Assembly (NCBI GenBank): GCA_948474755.1
Contig: CAOLHI010001311.1
Coordinates: 372,001 to 436,000 of the forward strand
Reading direction: 5' to 3'
Length of the DNA stretch: 64,000 bases
DNA from: Ctenosaura bakeri
Lineage: Eukaryota > Chordata > Lepidosauria > Squamata > Iguanidae
A program made the translations under genes and the position numbers. The notes beneath the pieces are model-generated. The model saw only the letters and a program-made list of their open reading frames with translations, had not been told where the DNA came from and did not search any database. This document shows, piece after piece, positions 55,418-64,000 of the stretch. Numbering within the stretch: position 1 is the first letter of the stretch; every line of letters begins with the position of its first letter.

Positions 55418-55579
55418 CCTGTAGCTGTTGTGTGCTTTCAAGTCATTTACAACTTATGATGACCCTAAGATGAACCTATCATAGGGTTTTCTGGGGGCTG
55501 TGAGTATGCAGCATGCCAAGTTCACCCATGGCTGACTGGGACATCAAACGCTGGTCTCCACTACACCATGCTGGCTCTC
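55418..55579 (-). mobile_element. tRNA-derived SINE, minus strand, with TSD
   Basis: Left to right it reads as the reversed tail and body (TTTCAAGTCATTTACAACTTATG, ATCATAGGGTTTTCTGGGGG, GTTCACCCATGGCTGAC). The reversed head ends CTACACCATGCTGGCTCTC. It is internally shortened compared with 39176-39382. Exact 10-bp duplications flank it. Confidence 0.85.
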
Positions 55580-55589
55580 TATATAAGAC
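55580..55589. repeat. Target-site duplication of a SINE, right
   Basis: TATATAAGAC, matching 55408-55417. Confidence 0.8.
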
Positions 55590-56092
55590 ATATCAGTAAT
55601 TATTATTTCATAAAATTAATGCTACACAGAAAGAGTTTAGAGTTATGCCTACTTGCCTTGTCCACACCATCACATCCCCTCCTGTCCCAACTGTTAGCTA
55701 AAACTGTAACCCTAACATTAAGTAAGGTTTATATAATACTGAACTTCAGTAATTATATTTGTGTATATTTTTTATCTCTCTCTTTCTCTGTATAAATCTA
55801 CCTATTTGTATATCTGCACAAACATACACACTTAAAAAATACGATAGATTGTTTCCAAAATTCCCTTGCTCCAATGTGATGAGCATCTTCAGAAGGAGAT
55901 TTCTGTCATGGGGACTCAGAAAGCTGTTTCCTTGGAAAGCCACTGGAGGAAGAGAACTTTTGGATTCAAACCCTGATGACCTCATATGAGGTCTGATTTC
56001 AGTGTCATAAAGTCATTTGAGATTTTCAGTTCTAATTCGCACCTGTCATAACATGTGCATGTTTGTTTCTTAGATCAAAATGATGATGTAAA
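55590..56092. other. No recognisable feature
   Basis: Nothing supported. Confidence 0.5.
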
Positions 56093-56270
56093 TTGGGGTC
56101 GGCAACTTATTCACCAGATATTATTGACTGAAACTACCACCAGCTTTAGCCAGGTTAACCACTTTGGATCCCATTTAGGAGAAAGATAGAATAAATACAT
56201 AAATAGCCTGTGGTGTAAAATGATGGGAGTTGAATTCCAAATTCTGAACGGCCCATATTGCCCATCCCTG
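56093..56270. mobile_element. Possible hAT-like MITE carrying a LINE scrap
   Basis: TTGGGGTCGGCAACTTATTC at the left and the complement of the right end CAGGGATGGGCAATATGGGC are hAT-type ends. The core ATGATGGGAGTTGAATTCC fits the family. In the middle, GGATCCCATTTAGGAG plus AGATAGAATAAATACATAAAT looks like an L2 3' end inserted within it. Confidence 0.45.
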
Positions 56271-57290
56271 GTTGAAGAAAAGCATTAAAGTCTTATAAAT
56301 TCATGCACAGAAGTTTTCAGTTAAGGCTATCACCTTCCACTCCATAAAAGAAGTAAAAATGTTGTACTTGTTCACATACTGTGCTTGCATAAAACTCTTC
56401 CCCCATACTCACCTCCCTCCTTTGGCTGCTCCCAATTGCCAGAAGCCATGGACACTGCTGTTAACCAATTCCCTATTTTTTTTACATAGTATCTTTTGAC
56501 TCAAGGAGAATGGAGTACAGAGTTGACATAGAAGACAAAACTTTTTGTCATGGGAGGCCAAGGAAGGAACTATAATTCTTGTAATACCTTCCTTGCACTC
56601 TAATTGCCAAGAAAACCAATTCTGATTTCACCCTGAAATATTAATTTCAGGTCCATGTTTCCTCCAGTCTCCAGTTTATAACCATATACTGAAGCTTATA
56701 CACTAAACCATTTAAAAAAATCATTTCACTCCTGCTTCTTGTCTATCCACAGCCATCCTCATGCCATTTTTCTGTCCAGACTTCATTATGCTCTTGAGTT
56801 CTCTCTTAGTCCTCATGCTTTGATGCAAAATTGAAAAAAAAGAAAAGAACCTCAAATCTTAATTTCTTCTCTTGTCTAGTCTGTAGAATATGCCAGCTGG
56901 AGTGTCTATCCTTGACTGTCTTATGATAGGAAGGAAATCAGTCTGAAGAATATGTGATATAATGAAAATCCATGTGATCTTGTGATTAGAATGTCGGACA
57001 TGGATGAGAAGGAAAACTCCTTTCATTTCCTTCCTCATACTTTGAGCCTAATCTTTGAATCTTTCTCAACAGCTATTGATAAAAAGAAAAAAAGAGTCAC
57101 AATATCTGTAAATAATAGATACAAAGCTGAAGAATTGTTTTAAAATGTAAAAGGATTTTACATTGTATTATAAGTACAAGTATTAGAAACCAGACTCCTG
57201 ATTGTAGGGGTTTACGATAAAACAAGAGTACAATCTATTGCAAAAAAATCTATTGCAAATCTATTGCAAAAAATCACTAAATTTGATTAT
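56271..57290. other. No recognisable feature
   Basis: About 1 kb; nothing supported. Confidence 0.5.
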
Positions 57291-58078
57291 TATTATTTTT
57301 TTCTAATGGGTGAGTGGAGTGGTGTCTTAGATTCAAATTTAGATATAACTACGGAAGACAAGACAAAGAAGAGTCAAGTTAAATTACCTAAGTTTTTTGT
57401 TTGTTTGTTTGTTTGTTTGTTTGTTTGAGCTAATGGATAATCTGTCCCTAACCAATGTATGGCAAAAGAAATATGGAAATGAAAAGGATAATACATTTTT
57501 CTCAGATAGAGATAAGACATGATCAAGAACTGATATATTGCTGGCATCCAATTCCTTAGTTTAAAAAAATTCAAAAATGGAAGTACCACCTAGAATGATA
57601 TCAGATCACAATTCCTTATGACTCACACTGGAAGAAAAAAAAATACACATGAAAATTGAAGGATGATCTGTTGAAGGATGAAAAGGTTATTGAGAAAGTC
57701 AAAAAAGAATTAAAGAAATTATATGACAATAACGAGGATAAAAGCACTCCAACAGATGTTATCTGGGAGGCTAGTAAAGCAGTCATACAGTGATTCTTGA
57801 TTCAACAAGGAGCACAACAGAAGAAAAAGAGCAGAAAAGAACAGAAATTAATGGAGGAAATTAAGAACATAAAGGATTCTAAGAATATTAAATTCAAGTA
57901 TGAAATAAAGGCTTTGAAGTGACAATTATCATTAGCAGCAACAAATGAAATAGAAAAAAAACTGATATTACTAAACAAAAATACTTTGAAAAGGCAAATA
58001 AGCCAGGAAGATGGTTAGCATGCAATTTTTTTAAAAAAAAAATAGCAGCTCTTAGAAATTAAAGAAGAATAAGGCAAT
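57291..58078 (+). pseudogene. L1 ORF2 remnant: end of endonuclease and linker
   Basis: In broken frames the translation shows LSLTNVWQKKYGNEKDNTFFS then MISDHNS, the C-terminal SDH box region of the L1 endonuclease. Next come DKSTPTDVIWEASKAVIQ and an asparagine/lysine-rich stretch ending FEKANKPGRWLA, typical of the part between endonuclease and RT. A (GTTT)n run interrupts it at 57395-57426. Many stops; dead copy. Confidence 0.75.
57395..57426 (+). repeat. (GTTT)n microsatellite
   Basis: Eight GTTT units inside the L1 remnant. Confidence 0.95.
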
Positions 58079-58400
58079 ATCTGTCCCCTTGGGCTCTGTT
58101 TCTATTTCTTCTTGTCTGGCCCTCTGATTTCCCTCTTGTTTATCTTCCATGTCCACTTTCATATCTTTCCCTGTATCTTCTTCTGTATTTCTTCCTCTCA
58201 TCTGCCAATTCAGTTCTTAAAATTCCTATTTCATAAAGTCAATCATGTATCTAATGTCTTGACATCTTTGTTCCATTATTCCTTGTAATGGCCCTTCTAA
58301 CGGTTCTGTGGAAAATTTCATTTTTTCACTCAGCCTGGCAATTATGGGGTGAATGACTCACATCCCTAGAATCTGGTTAGAGGCTGCCAAAACAAACAGC
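58079..58400 (-). pseudogene. Possible L1 ORF1 remnant
   Basis: On the minus strand the translation gives a charged, glutamate-rich stretch (MKFSTEPLEGPLQGIMEQRC then EEDTGKDMKVDMEDKQEGNQ) of the kind found in L1 ORF1. It is in the opposite orientation to the neighbouring ORF2 piece. The family call is tentative. Confidence 0.4.
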
Positions 58401-58449
58401 ACCAGCTGATAATATTCAGTTCTTTCTCATGTTTTAGTTTCATTTGCTT

Positions 58450-58608
58450 TTGCCATTTCTACACTACGGCTCCATCCCAGCATGGAGATGCATTGAAACT
58501 GGTCCACAATGCATGCTACTGCACAACGTTGTCATGGTTCTGCTCCTGTTGTCTTCCCAGCTGTCACAATCATACATTATACTATTACCAGAAAAAAATC
58601 TAGTAATA
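58450..58608. other. MITE left-end scrap
   Basis: GCCATTTCTACACTACGGC at 58451-58469 matches the left end of the 51976 family, but no matching right end is found before the next element. Confidence 0.35.
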
Positions 58609-58828
58609 GGCCCCTTTTGCACAACGATCATGTCAGCTGGGGCCATGCAGAAAAGGAAGAAGCATAGGGAGAGGCCAGCTGCACTGCAGAAGGAAGGAGC
58701 ATGTCCTGACTGGTGCCATCCTCTGGTGGTGTGGAGGGGAGCATTCAGGACATTCTCCCATCCTGGAAATGGCAGCGCTGGGATGGTCCTGAGATATTGT
58801 GAAATACAGGTAAGGTGCGGAAAGGGCC
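58609..58828 (+). mobile_element. Short Harbinger-like MITE
   Basis: Ends GGCCCCTTTTGCAC (58609) and GTGCGGAAAGGGCC (to 58828), with flanking triplets ATA and GTA. CAGGTAAG at 58807-58814 lies 14 bp from the right end. It is 220 bp and non-coding. The 149-codon frame running through it is chance. Confidence 0.7.
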
Positions 58829-60196
58829 GTAGTCCTTTTGCAAGAAAAATAAAATTTAATCTATTCAACAAGTATATACAGTTAGGGTTTTAGTTCTTAG
58901 TTCTCCTCTTTTTTGAAATATCAAGTCCAGTTTTTAAATTCTACTATCCTAATCTTAGAGAACAAAGAGATTTTACACAGCTCTTGACTGCAGGAAGAGC
59001 ACAACTGCAGAAGGTGCCTCTGATCTATCTTAATCAGAAGGTTTCTTCACTTTTAGGACTTCCAAAGTTAATTGAAGTTTCTTCTTTTAAGAAAGCATAA
59101 GATCATCAGATCTTGCAATCTAAACAGATGTGTTTCACAACAAGAGCCAGATGTCACCCTCTCATTGCTTCCCCATTCATAGCACATTTACTAAAAAGTA
59201 AGTGCATAAGTTGGGAATTCTGACCCAAATTGGTAATCCTCTGCTTCCCCTTTGTGCAGAGGACTAAGAAACTCCAATCAAAGATCCCTCTGGCTGGTAT
59301 TGTGCCATGAAGTTAAAGTTAATAAAAAAGGACACAATTTGTAAAAATAGTATTTGTAACATACCCTCTGAACTCATCCATACCTGGAACTTTGTTGGTT
59401 TTTAATTTCTTGATAGTATGGTGCATTTCATGGAAGAATCTTTTGGGGAAAAAATTCTTTAGACTGTGTGAATTTCATTAAATTAGCTTTTTCTAAGAAA
59501 GAATTAATCTGAAATTCATTGGGGAAACAGAAGTGTATATTAGTTTAAAATAATTGGTGATTAGTTCATAATTTTAGTAATATTAAACAGTCCATAAAAA
59601 TATTAAACTTACTATTCTTCTCCCCATTGTCCAGATACATTGTAGCTGCAAACAATAAAGTAATTAGCCATTTGGTGCCCTAGAATAACAAACCACCTTC
59701 CACTGGCTACATGATTGCAATCAACAATTGACAATTGGTACTTTGAAATGCTCTAGCAGGCTATGCCCATGCATAAGCTAGCCAATCTGTTCTATTACAT
59801 ATTTCATTACCCATACAGCAAATATTTATGAGAGGAGCTCACATCCTGACACCTTCCTAAGCCTCTGCTTACTTGCTTCTGCTGCTCACAGTTTGTGACT
59901 TCACAAAGCAATCTCTTTATTCTCTATAGAACTATCCAGGCCACAATGGAGAAATGAAGAAGAAATGGAGGAGTGGTTTGAAGGAATCTTCAGAGTTAGA
60001 CATTGCGAGTGAAGTATCCTTGATGATCATTTATGATGGCATAAGTGATCTTCTGGGAATTCTGGCTCTGGGGACTCCTCAGAAGCAACCATTTGAAACC
60101 TGGATGACTCTGTGGAGCAGCACTTTCCAGAGCAATAATGGGGCATTCCTAGGAAGGATGAGCAGGATCAGCCATGCTCCATAACTTCATGTACTG
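58829..60196. other. No recognisable feature
   Basis: About 1.4 kb AT-rich; nothing supported. Confidence 0.5.
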
Positions 60197-60320
60197 TAGG
60201 GCTGGGAATAATGTGGCCCTCCAGATATTGTTGTTGAGCTGCACATTCCACCTTTGTCTCAGTTTCCACTCGGTTTGGTGAGACTTTCAGTGCAACAAAA
60301 TTGAGAGGGCCACACACCTA
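60197..60320. mobile_element. Possible hAT-like MITE
   Basis: TAGGGCTGGGAATAATGTGGCCCTCC at the left and GAGAGGGCCACACACCTA at the right are complementary (TGTGGCCCTC). The core CCAGATATTGTTGTTGAGC fits the 49408 family. Confidence 0.5.
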
Positions 60321-60653
60321 TGCATCTGTTGTAAGCCAGTTTTGGGTCTTCATTTATAATCAAAAGGTGCAACCTTCACAATAACATGAATTTGTTAAAA
60401 TGCACAGTCCAGTTGGACTCATGCCAGCACTTTTGCACTTTCTCCAGCCACCAAAATCCTCTGTTTCAACTACATAGCATTAGAAGTGTGCTACAAATGG
60501 GGCAAATGTATCAGTTCATCTGTGTTTTTCATGGTAATTCTTTAAATTATCCAATTAAAAGTAAATAATATATTATGGATGGATGAATAAACGTGCATAT
60601 TATCTGTCTTCAGGATGCATCTGTTGTCCAGTGGTCACATAAATGTCTCCCAT
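60321..60653. other. No recognisable feature
   Basis: Nothing supported. Confidence 0.5.
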
Positions 60654-60657
60654 ACAT
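60654..60657. repeat. 4-bp target-site duplication (ACAT), left
   Basis: ACAT here and at 61580-61583. Confidence 0.75.
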
Positions 60658-61579
60658 TGTTACCTCACTGGTAAAGCCTGTCCCAGGGTCTACAATTTTG
60701 ATACTAAAATGTGATTCAATGTGCCTGAGAGGTCACCTGGATGAGCATGTAGGCAGCAACAGTTGAACGAGTGAGAACCAGGTCAGGCCAGTACAATCCC
60801 CTGTCACGTAGCCCCAGGAGACTTCAAGCTGTGCAAACCCACAGTAAACAAAGGTCCTCAGCCACTGAGGAGCCAACTTGAGGGGATTAGCATCTTTTCC
60901 CCAAGTTGAGCACCGATAGCAATAAAATCCTATCAGGCAAGGACCATCTACATAAATTCACACCACAACCCAATGTAACTCAAGATCCTGAAACTTTGGC
61001 AACACCTTGTGATCTCATGATGCAAAAGGAGTTGCCATCGTGGAGCTTCTTTTCTGTTGCAACACCCATTGTGCTCCTTGGGAAAGGATTAGCCCTCCAG
61101 GTACTTTTCCCCCTACAAATAGTCCCAGTTTTTGAGTGGTTCTTTGGATCACTCCTGGTCATCCCAGCTGACCGTTTCTCTGCCCATTGTGTAATCCCCC
61201 CAGCCCTCTCCATGCTGAGCTCCATTTCTTCGCTGTTTTTCCCAGACCAAGGACTTCAGGAAAAGGTGCATTACTACCCCAGCTACAATCCCTTCAGTAT
61301 TCCCCCTATCCTGTTTCCTCTCTTTTGCTTCTTAATAGGTCTTGTGTGAGTGTGTGAGTGATGGCGTTGCTGTGTGAGACTTTCATCCAATAAAATCATT
61401 TTATTGGACATCTTCTTTGGTTTTGTCTTGGCCTGACCCCACAAAAACTGGGTAAAAAGACCCTGCTAGCTTACTCTGCCTCTCGCATTGCTATTGCTCA
61501 TGCTCTGGCTAGTTTCCATTCCCCATTACGTGGAGCATATTAAAGCATCCCCCATGGGACCCCAGAAATCAGAGTAACA
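60658..61579 (+). mobile_element. Solo LTR, TGTTAC family, plus strand
   Basis: Ends TGTTAC (60658) and GTAACA (to 61579), 922 bp, with exact ACAT duplications. TTTTCCCCCTACAAATAGTC at about 61106-61125 corresponds to the TATA region of the other two copies, and CCAATAAAATC at about 61388 is the poly(A) signal. The right end GGGACCCCAGAAATCAGAG is the reverse complement of the left end of 28910-29815. No viral genes. The 147-codon frame at 60906-61349 has no recognisable domain. Confidence 0.85.
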
Positions 61580-62497
61580 ACATTTTATGGAGTTTGAATC
61601 AAATTTATCACGGTGGTGTTTATAATAAGCTGCAAAGAGCACATTTGGCAGTATATGAAGCATTGTATTTTACTAGCTAATTTTGAACTAATAATTGTTC
61701 AGTCAGTCAAAATGCCATTTGTGATTATTTCATAACAGCATAGGATCAATGGTTGCATAAAATGAAAAGATGTATCGATTGACAAGTCCTCTTCTTTTTG
61801 TGGCTCTTTTATAGATGAAAGAATCACTTTTTCAGGAAATGATTCTCAAATATGGCATTTTGTGTTGGACAGATAATCACAGTGAGAATATTTATGTGCA
61901 GGCTTAGCAAGCAGTTCCTCCCCCACCCCCCGTTTTGTCTTCCAGAGCTTATTCAAAAGGGAATTGCATAGTATATATTTAAGACTGCTTAAAATATCAC
62001 TCTGTCGTAACACCTGCTATGCATGATGTTTTATAATGGTGGCAGCTGCATGGCTCTGGACCAGGTGACTGTCAGGAATCACTTTACCTTGACCTGGAAG
62101 ATGAGGTATAGCTCCCACATGTGTGCAGCAAGCTGCTGTTTAAGGCAAGAGCAAGGCCATGAGAAATGTGGCAACCTGAGCCGTTTCAGCAGAACTGAAT
62201 TCACTCTGCCTTCATAAACTGTTGTTGTATTTAGTTAGTCAACCAAGTGCACATATTGTGGCCTTATATTCCTGGCAAAAAATGAATGGCAGTGTCAGCA
62301 GAATACTGTCATCTACAAGTTTTGTCTTTCTGTTTTTGTTTTTCTGACCCATTTCTTGAACTAGGTTTCACAGAACAGATACAGAGGTTCACAGTAAATG
62401 TGTTTAGAACTGCGTATCCATCTGTGGAAAGTCTCCTGAATGCCAGGAGTGCTCTTTTAGATGAATATATTTATTCAAGTATCTTTAATTGTGTAAC
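61580..62497. other. No recognisable feature
   Basis: Nothing supported. Confidence 0.5.
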
Positions 62498-62500
62498 TAA

Positions 62501-62987
62501 GGCCCCTTCCACACGGGGGTAATAAAACGGTGTAGTGCGACCTCTGACAGAGGTCGTCTACACCATAAAGTGGATTGGGGCGGACTACTTTAGCATAGTT
62601 CCACACCCCAATCCGCGCTGGAGTGACCAGAAGTGGTGGCGCTGCATGCTTTTTAAAAACCACTTTTGAGTAGGTTTTTAAAAAGCACGGGGCATGCAGC
62701 CACATGCAGCTGTGTGCAGCCCCGTCGCAGCGCCCGGTGTAGATTTTCAGGTGCACACAAGTGCACGCCTGCAGACCTGCCAGGGGCGGGCTTCCGACTG
62801 GCGAGCTTCTCCGGTTGGTGGAGAGCCTCTGCCAGTCGTAAGCCGCCATTTTGGATGCCGTAGGACACCGAGGAGTGTGGAGCAGCGAATTCGCGCTGCC
62901 CCGCGTGGCGACGGACTTACCCGGTTGCAGGTAAGCTCCGTTTCAGGACATTTTACCCCGTTTCTTCCTCCACGTGTGGAAAGGGCC
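62501..62987 (+). mobile_element. Harbinger-like MITE, CCACACGGGGGTA subfamily, TAA duplication
   Basis: Ends GGCCCCTTCCACACG (62501) and CGTGTGGAAAGGGCC (to 62987). TAA lies at 62498-62500 and 62988-62990. The hairpin arms TGCTTTTTAAAAACC (62647-62661) and complement (62673-62687) start 146 bp from the left end. CAGGTAAG at 62928-62935 is 52 bp from the right end. It aligns along its length with 3414-3880. Confidence 0.88.
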
Positions 62988-62990
62988 TAA

Positions 62991-63190
62991 GACTATTTCT
63001 ACCCTACATGGTAATAGTGCTATTATTCCACTTTCAACATTCTATGTTATCCTCGGGTTTTAGTTTAGGGAGGAGCATTTAGAATTCTTAACCAGAATGC
63101 TCTTTGGTCTTAGTAAACTACAAACCCCAGAATTCCACAGGATGTTGGAAGTGGAATACTAGCCCTATAACAGTGTAGGGGAGAAAGGCC
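62991..63190. mobile_element. Palindromic MITE directly abutting the previous element
   Basis: Starts right after the TAA at 62988-62990 with GACTATTTCTACCCTAC (a decayed GGCCATTTCCACACTAC) and ends AGAAAGGCC, followed by CAA. The arms contain GTGCTATTATTCCACTTTC and its complement, as in 51976-52176 and 6955-7134. Confidence 0.75.
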
Positions 63191-63850
63191 CAAGATCTTT
63201 CCATTGGCAGAATAGGAACAAATAGCAAAGATCTCAAATCCATGCAAAGACTTTTGCACTTGCTTTAATAAAGAACTTTCCCTAGCTTTTTCTGCTGTTT
63301 CCTTATTGCCTTTATATAGATATAATACTGTATTTTGCATTATACTTTTTTTTTTTTTTTGACATTTTCTAATCAGGTTGTCTCCTTTTATACAGGTGGA
63401 ACAATTGCTGGGAAATCAGCTCCTAGTCTATTTCTATTTGTCCCTGTCCCAGAAGATTTTTATGGGGGCATCAGCAGAGGTGATATTTCCAGAAATATAT
63501 GCAAACTGCTATAAGTGCTACTACCCTGGTCTCCGCTGACATTTTGGCCCAGTGATAAATGCTGTAGCAAAATAAGGCCATTCCAGAAAGGTCAACGCCA
63601 GAGAACCGATTAGCGTGGCAGCTGCTTATGGAGGCATGTTAGCATGATGGAATATACTATTTGCTTCATTTTTCTTTGGGGCTTCCATTCTATTAAATAA
63701 GTAAGAAAGTGTGGGAAGGAGGAGAATGCCATTGTGGTTGTCTGGCTTGAAAATTTATCTCAGTGCTAGCTGAAAAGTGGAGGAAGCCTAGCACCACTGC
63801 TTCCGTTTCAATATAAACTATTGCACGGTCACCAAATATCTTGTATCTTT
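63191..63850. other. No gene; poly(T) run
   Basis: T15 at 63346-63360; nothing else supported. Confidence 0.5.
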
Positions 63851-64000
63851 TAGAGTTGTAGAGTCATACAGCTGGAAGGGGCCTCACAGGCTACCAAGTC
63901 CAACTCTCTGCTCAGTACTGGATCTCCAGCTAAAGCATCCCTAGCAGGTAGCTGTCCAGTCTCTTTTTGAATCTACTGTCTTGTAACTTCAAACTGTTAA
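63851..64000 (-). mobile_element. CR1-group LINE 3' end, cut by the window edge
   Basis: GAGTTGTAGAGTCATACAGCTGG, AAGGGGCCTCACAGG and CCAAGTCCAACTCTCTGC are a diverged version of the CR1 3' UTR seen at 10286 and 24909. It belongs to an older or different CR1 subfamily and continues past the window. Confidence 0.7.

Noticed and set aside
58444..58893. 149-codon frame
   Set aside because: Runs through MITE ends and the poly(A)-like flank; no domain and not shared by sibling elements.
60906..61349. 147-codon frame
   Set aside because: Lies within a solo LTR; no recognisable domain, and the homologous LTRs do not keep it open.

Overview
The window looks like intergenic or deep intronic DNA from a vertebrate nuclear genome, most likely a squamate reptile (an iguanian-type lizard fits best). 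This reading rests on repeat content: CR1 LINEs ending in AGAATCAT-type 8-bp repeats, a fairly young L1 with a long open ORF2 piece, L2 remnants, tRNA-derived SINEs, SINEs whose head is 5S rRNA, Tigger-like and hAT-like DNA transposons, and many GC-rich short inverted-repeat elements. I found no convincing host exon, tRNA, rRNA gene, operon or CRISPR array. Every long reading frame is either a retrotransposon remnant or a chance frame inside a GC-rich repeat.

Layout. 0-7.3 kb: end of a GC-rich MITE, a SINE, a 2.3-kb L1 with an inverted 5' part and a 17-bp target-site duplication (TSD), two related MITEs, a Tigger-like element and a nested pair of palindromic MITEs. 7.3-13.8 kb: mostly single-copy DNA with palindromic MITEs and a CR1 whose reverse-transcriptase frame is open. 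13.8-20.6 kb: an imperfect palindrome, a hAT-like element with GACT/AGTC-rich ends and an 86-bp tandem repeat, an L2 remnant, a SINE and a solo LTR. 20.6-24.9 kb: largely featureless. 24.9-28 kb: an old, near-complete CR1 split by a GC-rich solo LTR. 28.8-34.7 kb: an L1 remnant split by a solo LTR, a second LTR of the same family, a duplicated 120-bp block, and a CR1 split by a MITE. 34.7-46 kb: AT-rich single-copy DNA, a 5S-derived SINE split by another solo LTR, a Tigger-like MITE, SINEs, microsatellites and CR1 tails. 46.5-47.4 kb: a perfect 55-bp inverted repeat next to a 649-bp GC-rich MITE. 47.4-57 kb: mostly single-copy DNA. 57.3-64 kb: L1 pieces in opposite orientations, more MITEs, a third LTR of the 28.9/32.7-kb family, two MITEs side by side at one TAA site, and a CR1 tail.

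The elements do not act together as a pathway. The interest lies in insertion history. Several insertions sit inside other repeats, so the empty site can be read directly and element ends and TSD lengths can be fixed: 3 bp for the Harbinger-like MITEs, 4-5 bp for the LTRs, TA for the Tigger-like element, 10-20 bp for LINEs and SINEs. The most unusual signals are a family of short elements that keep a hairpin about 133-146 bp from one end although its sequence differs, with a recurring splice-donor-like CAGGTAAG, and the perfect 55-bp inverted repeat. Three AT-rich stretches look like possible conserved non-coding elements, but that cannot be shown from one sequence.
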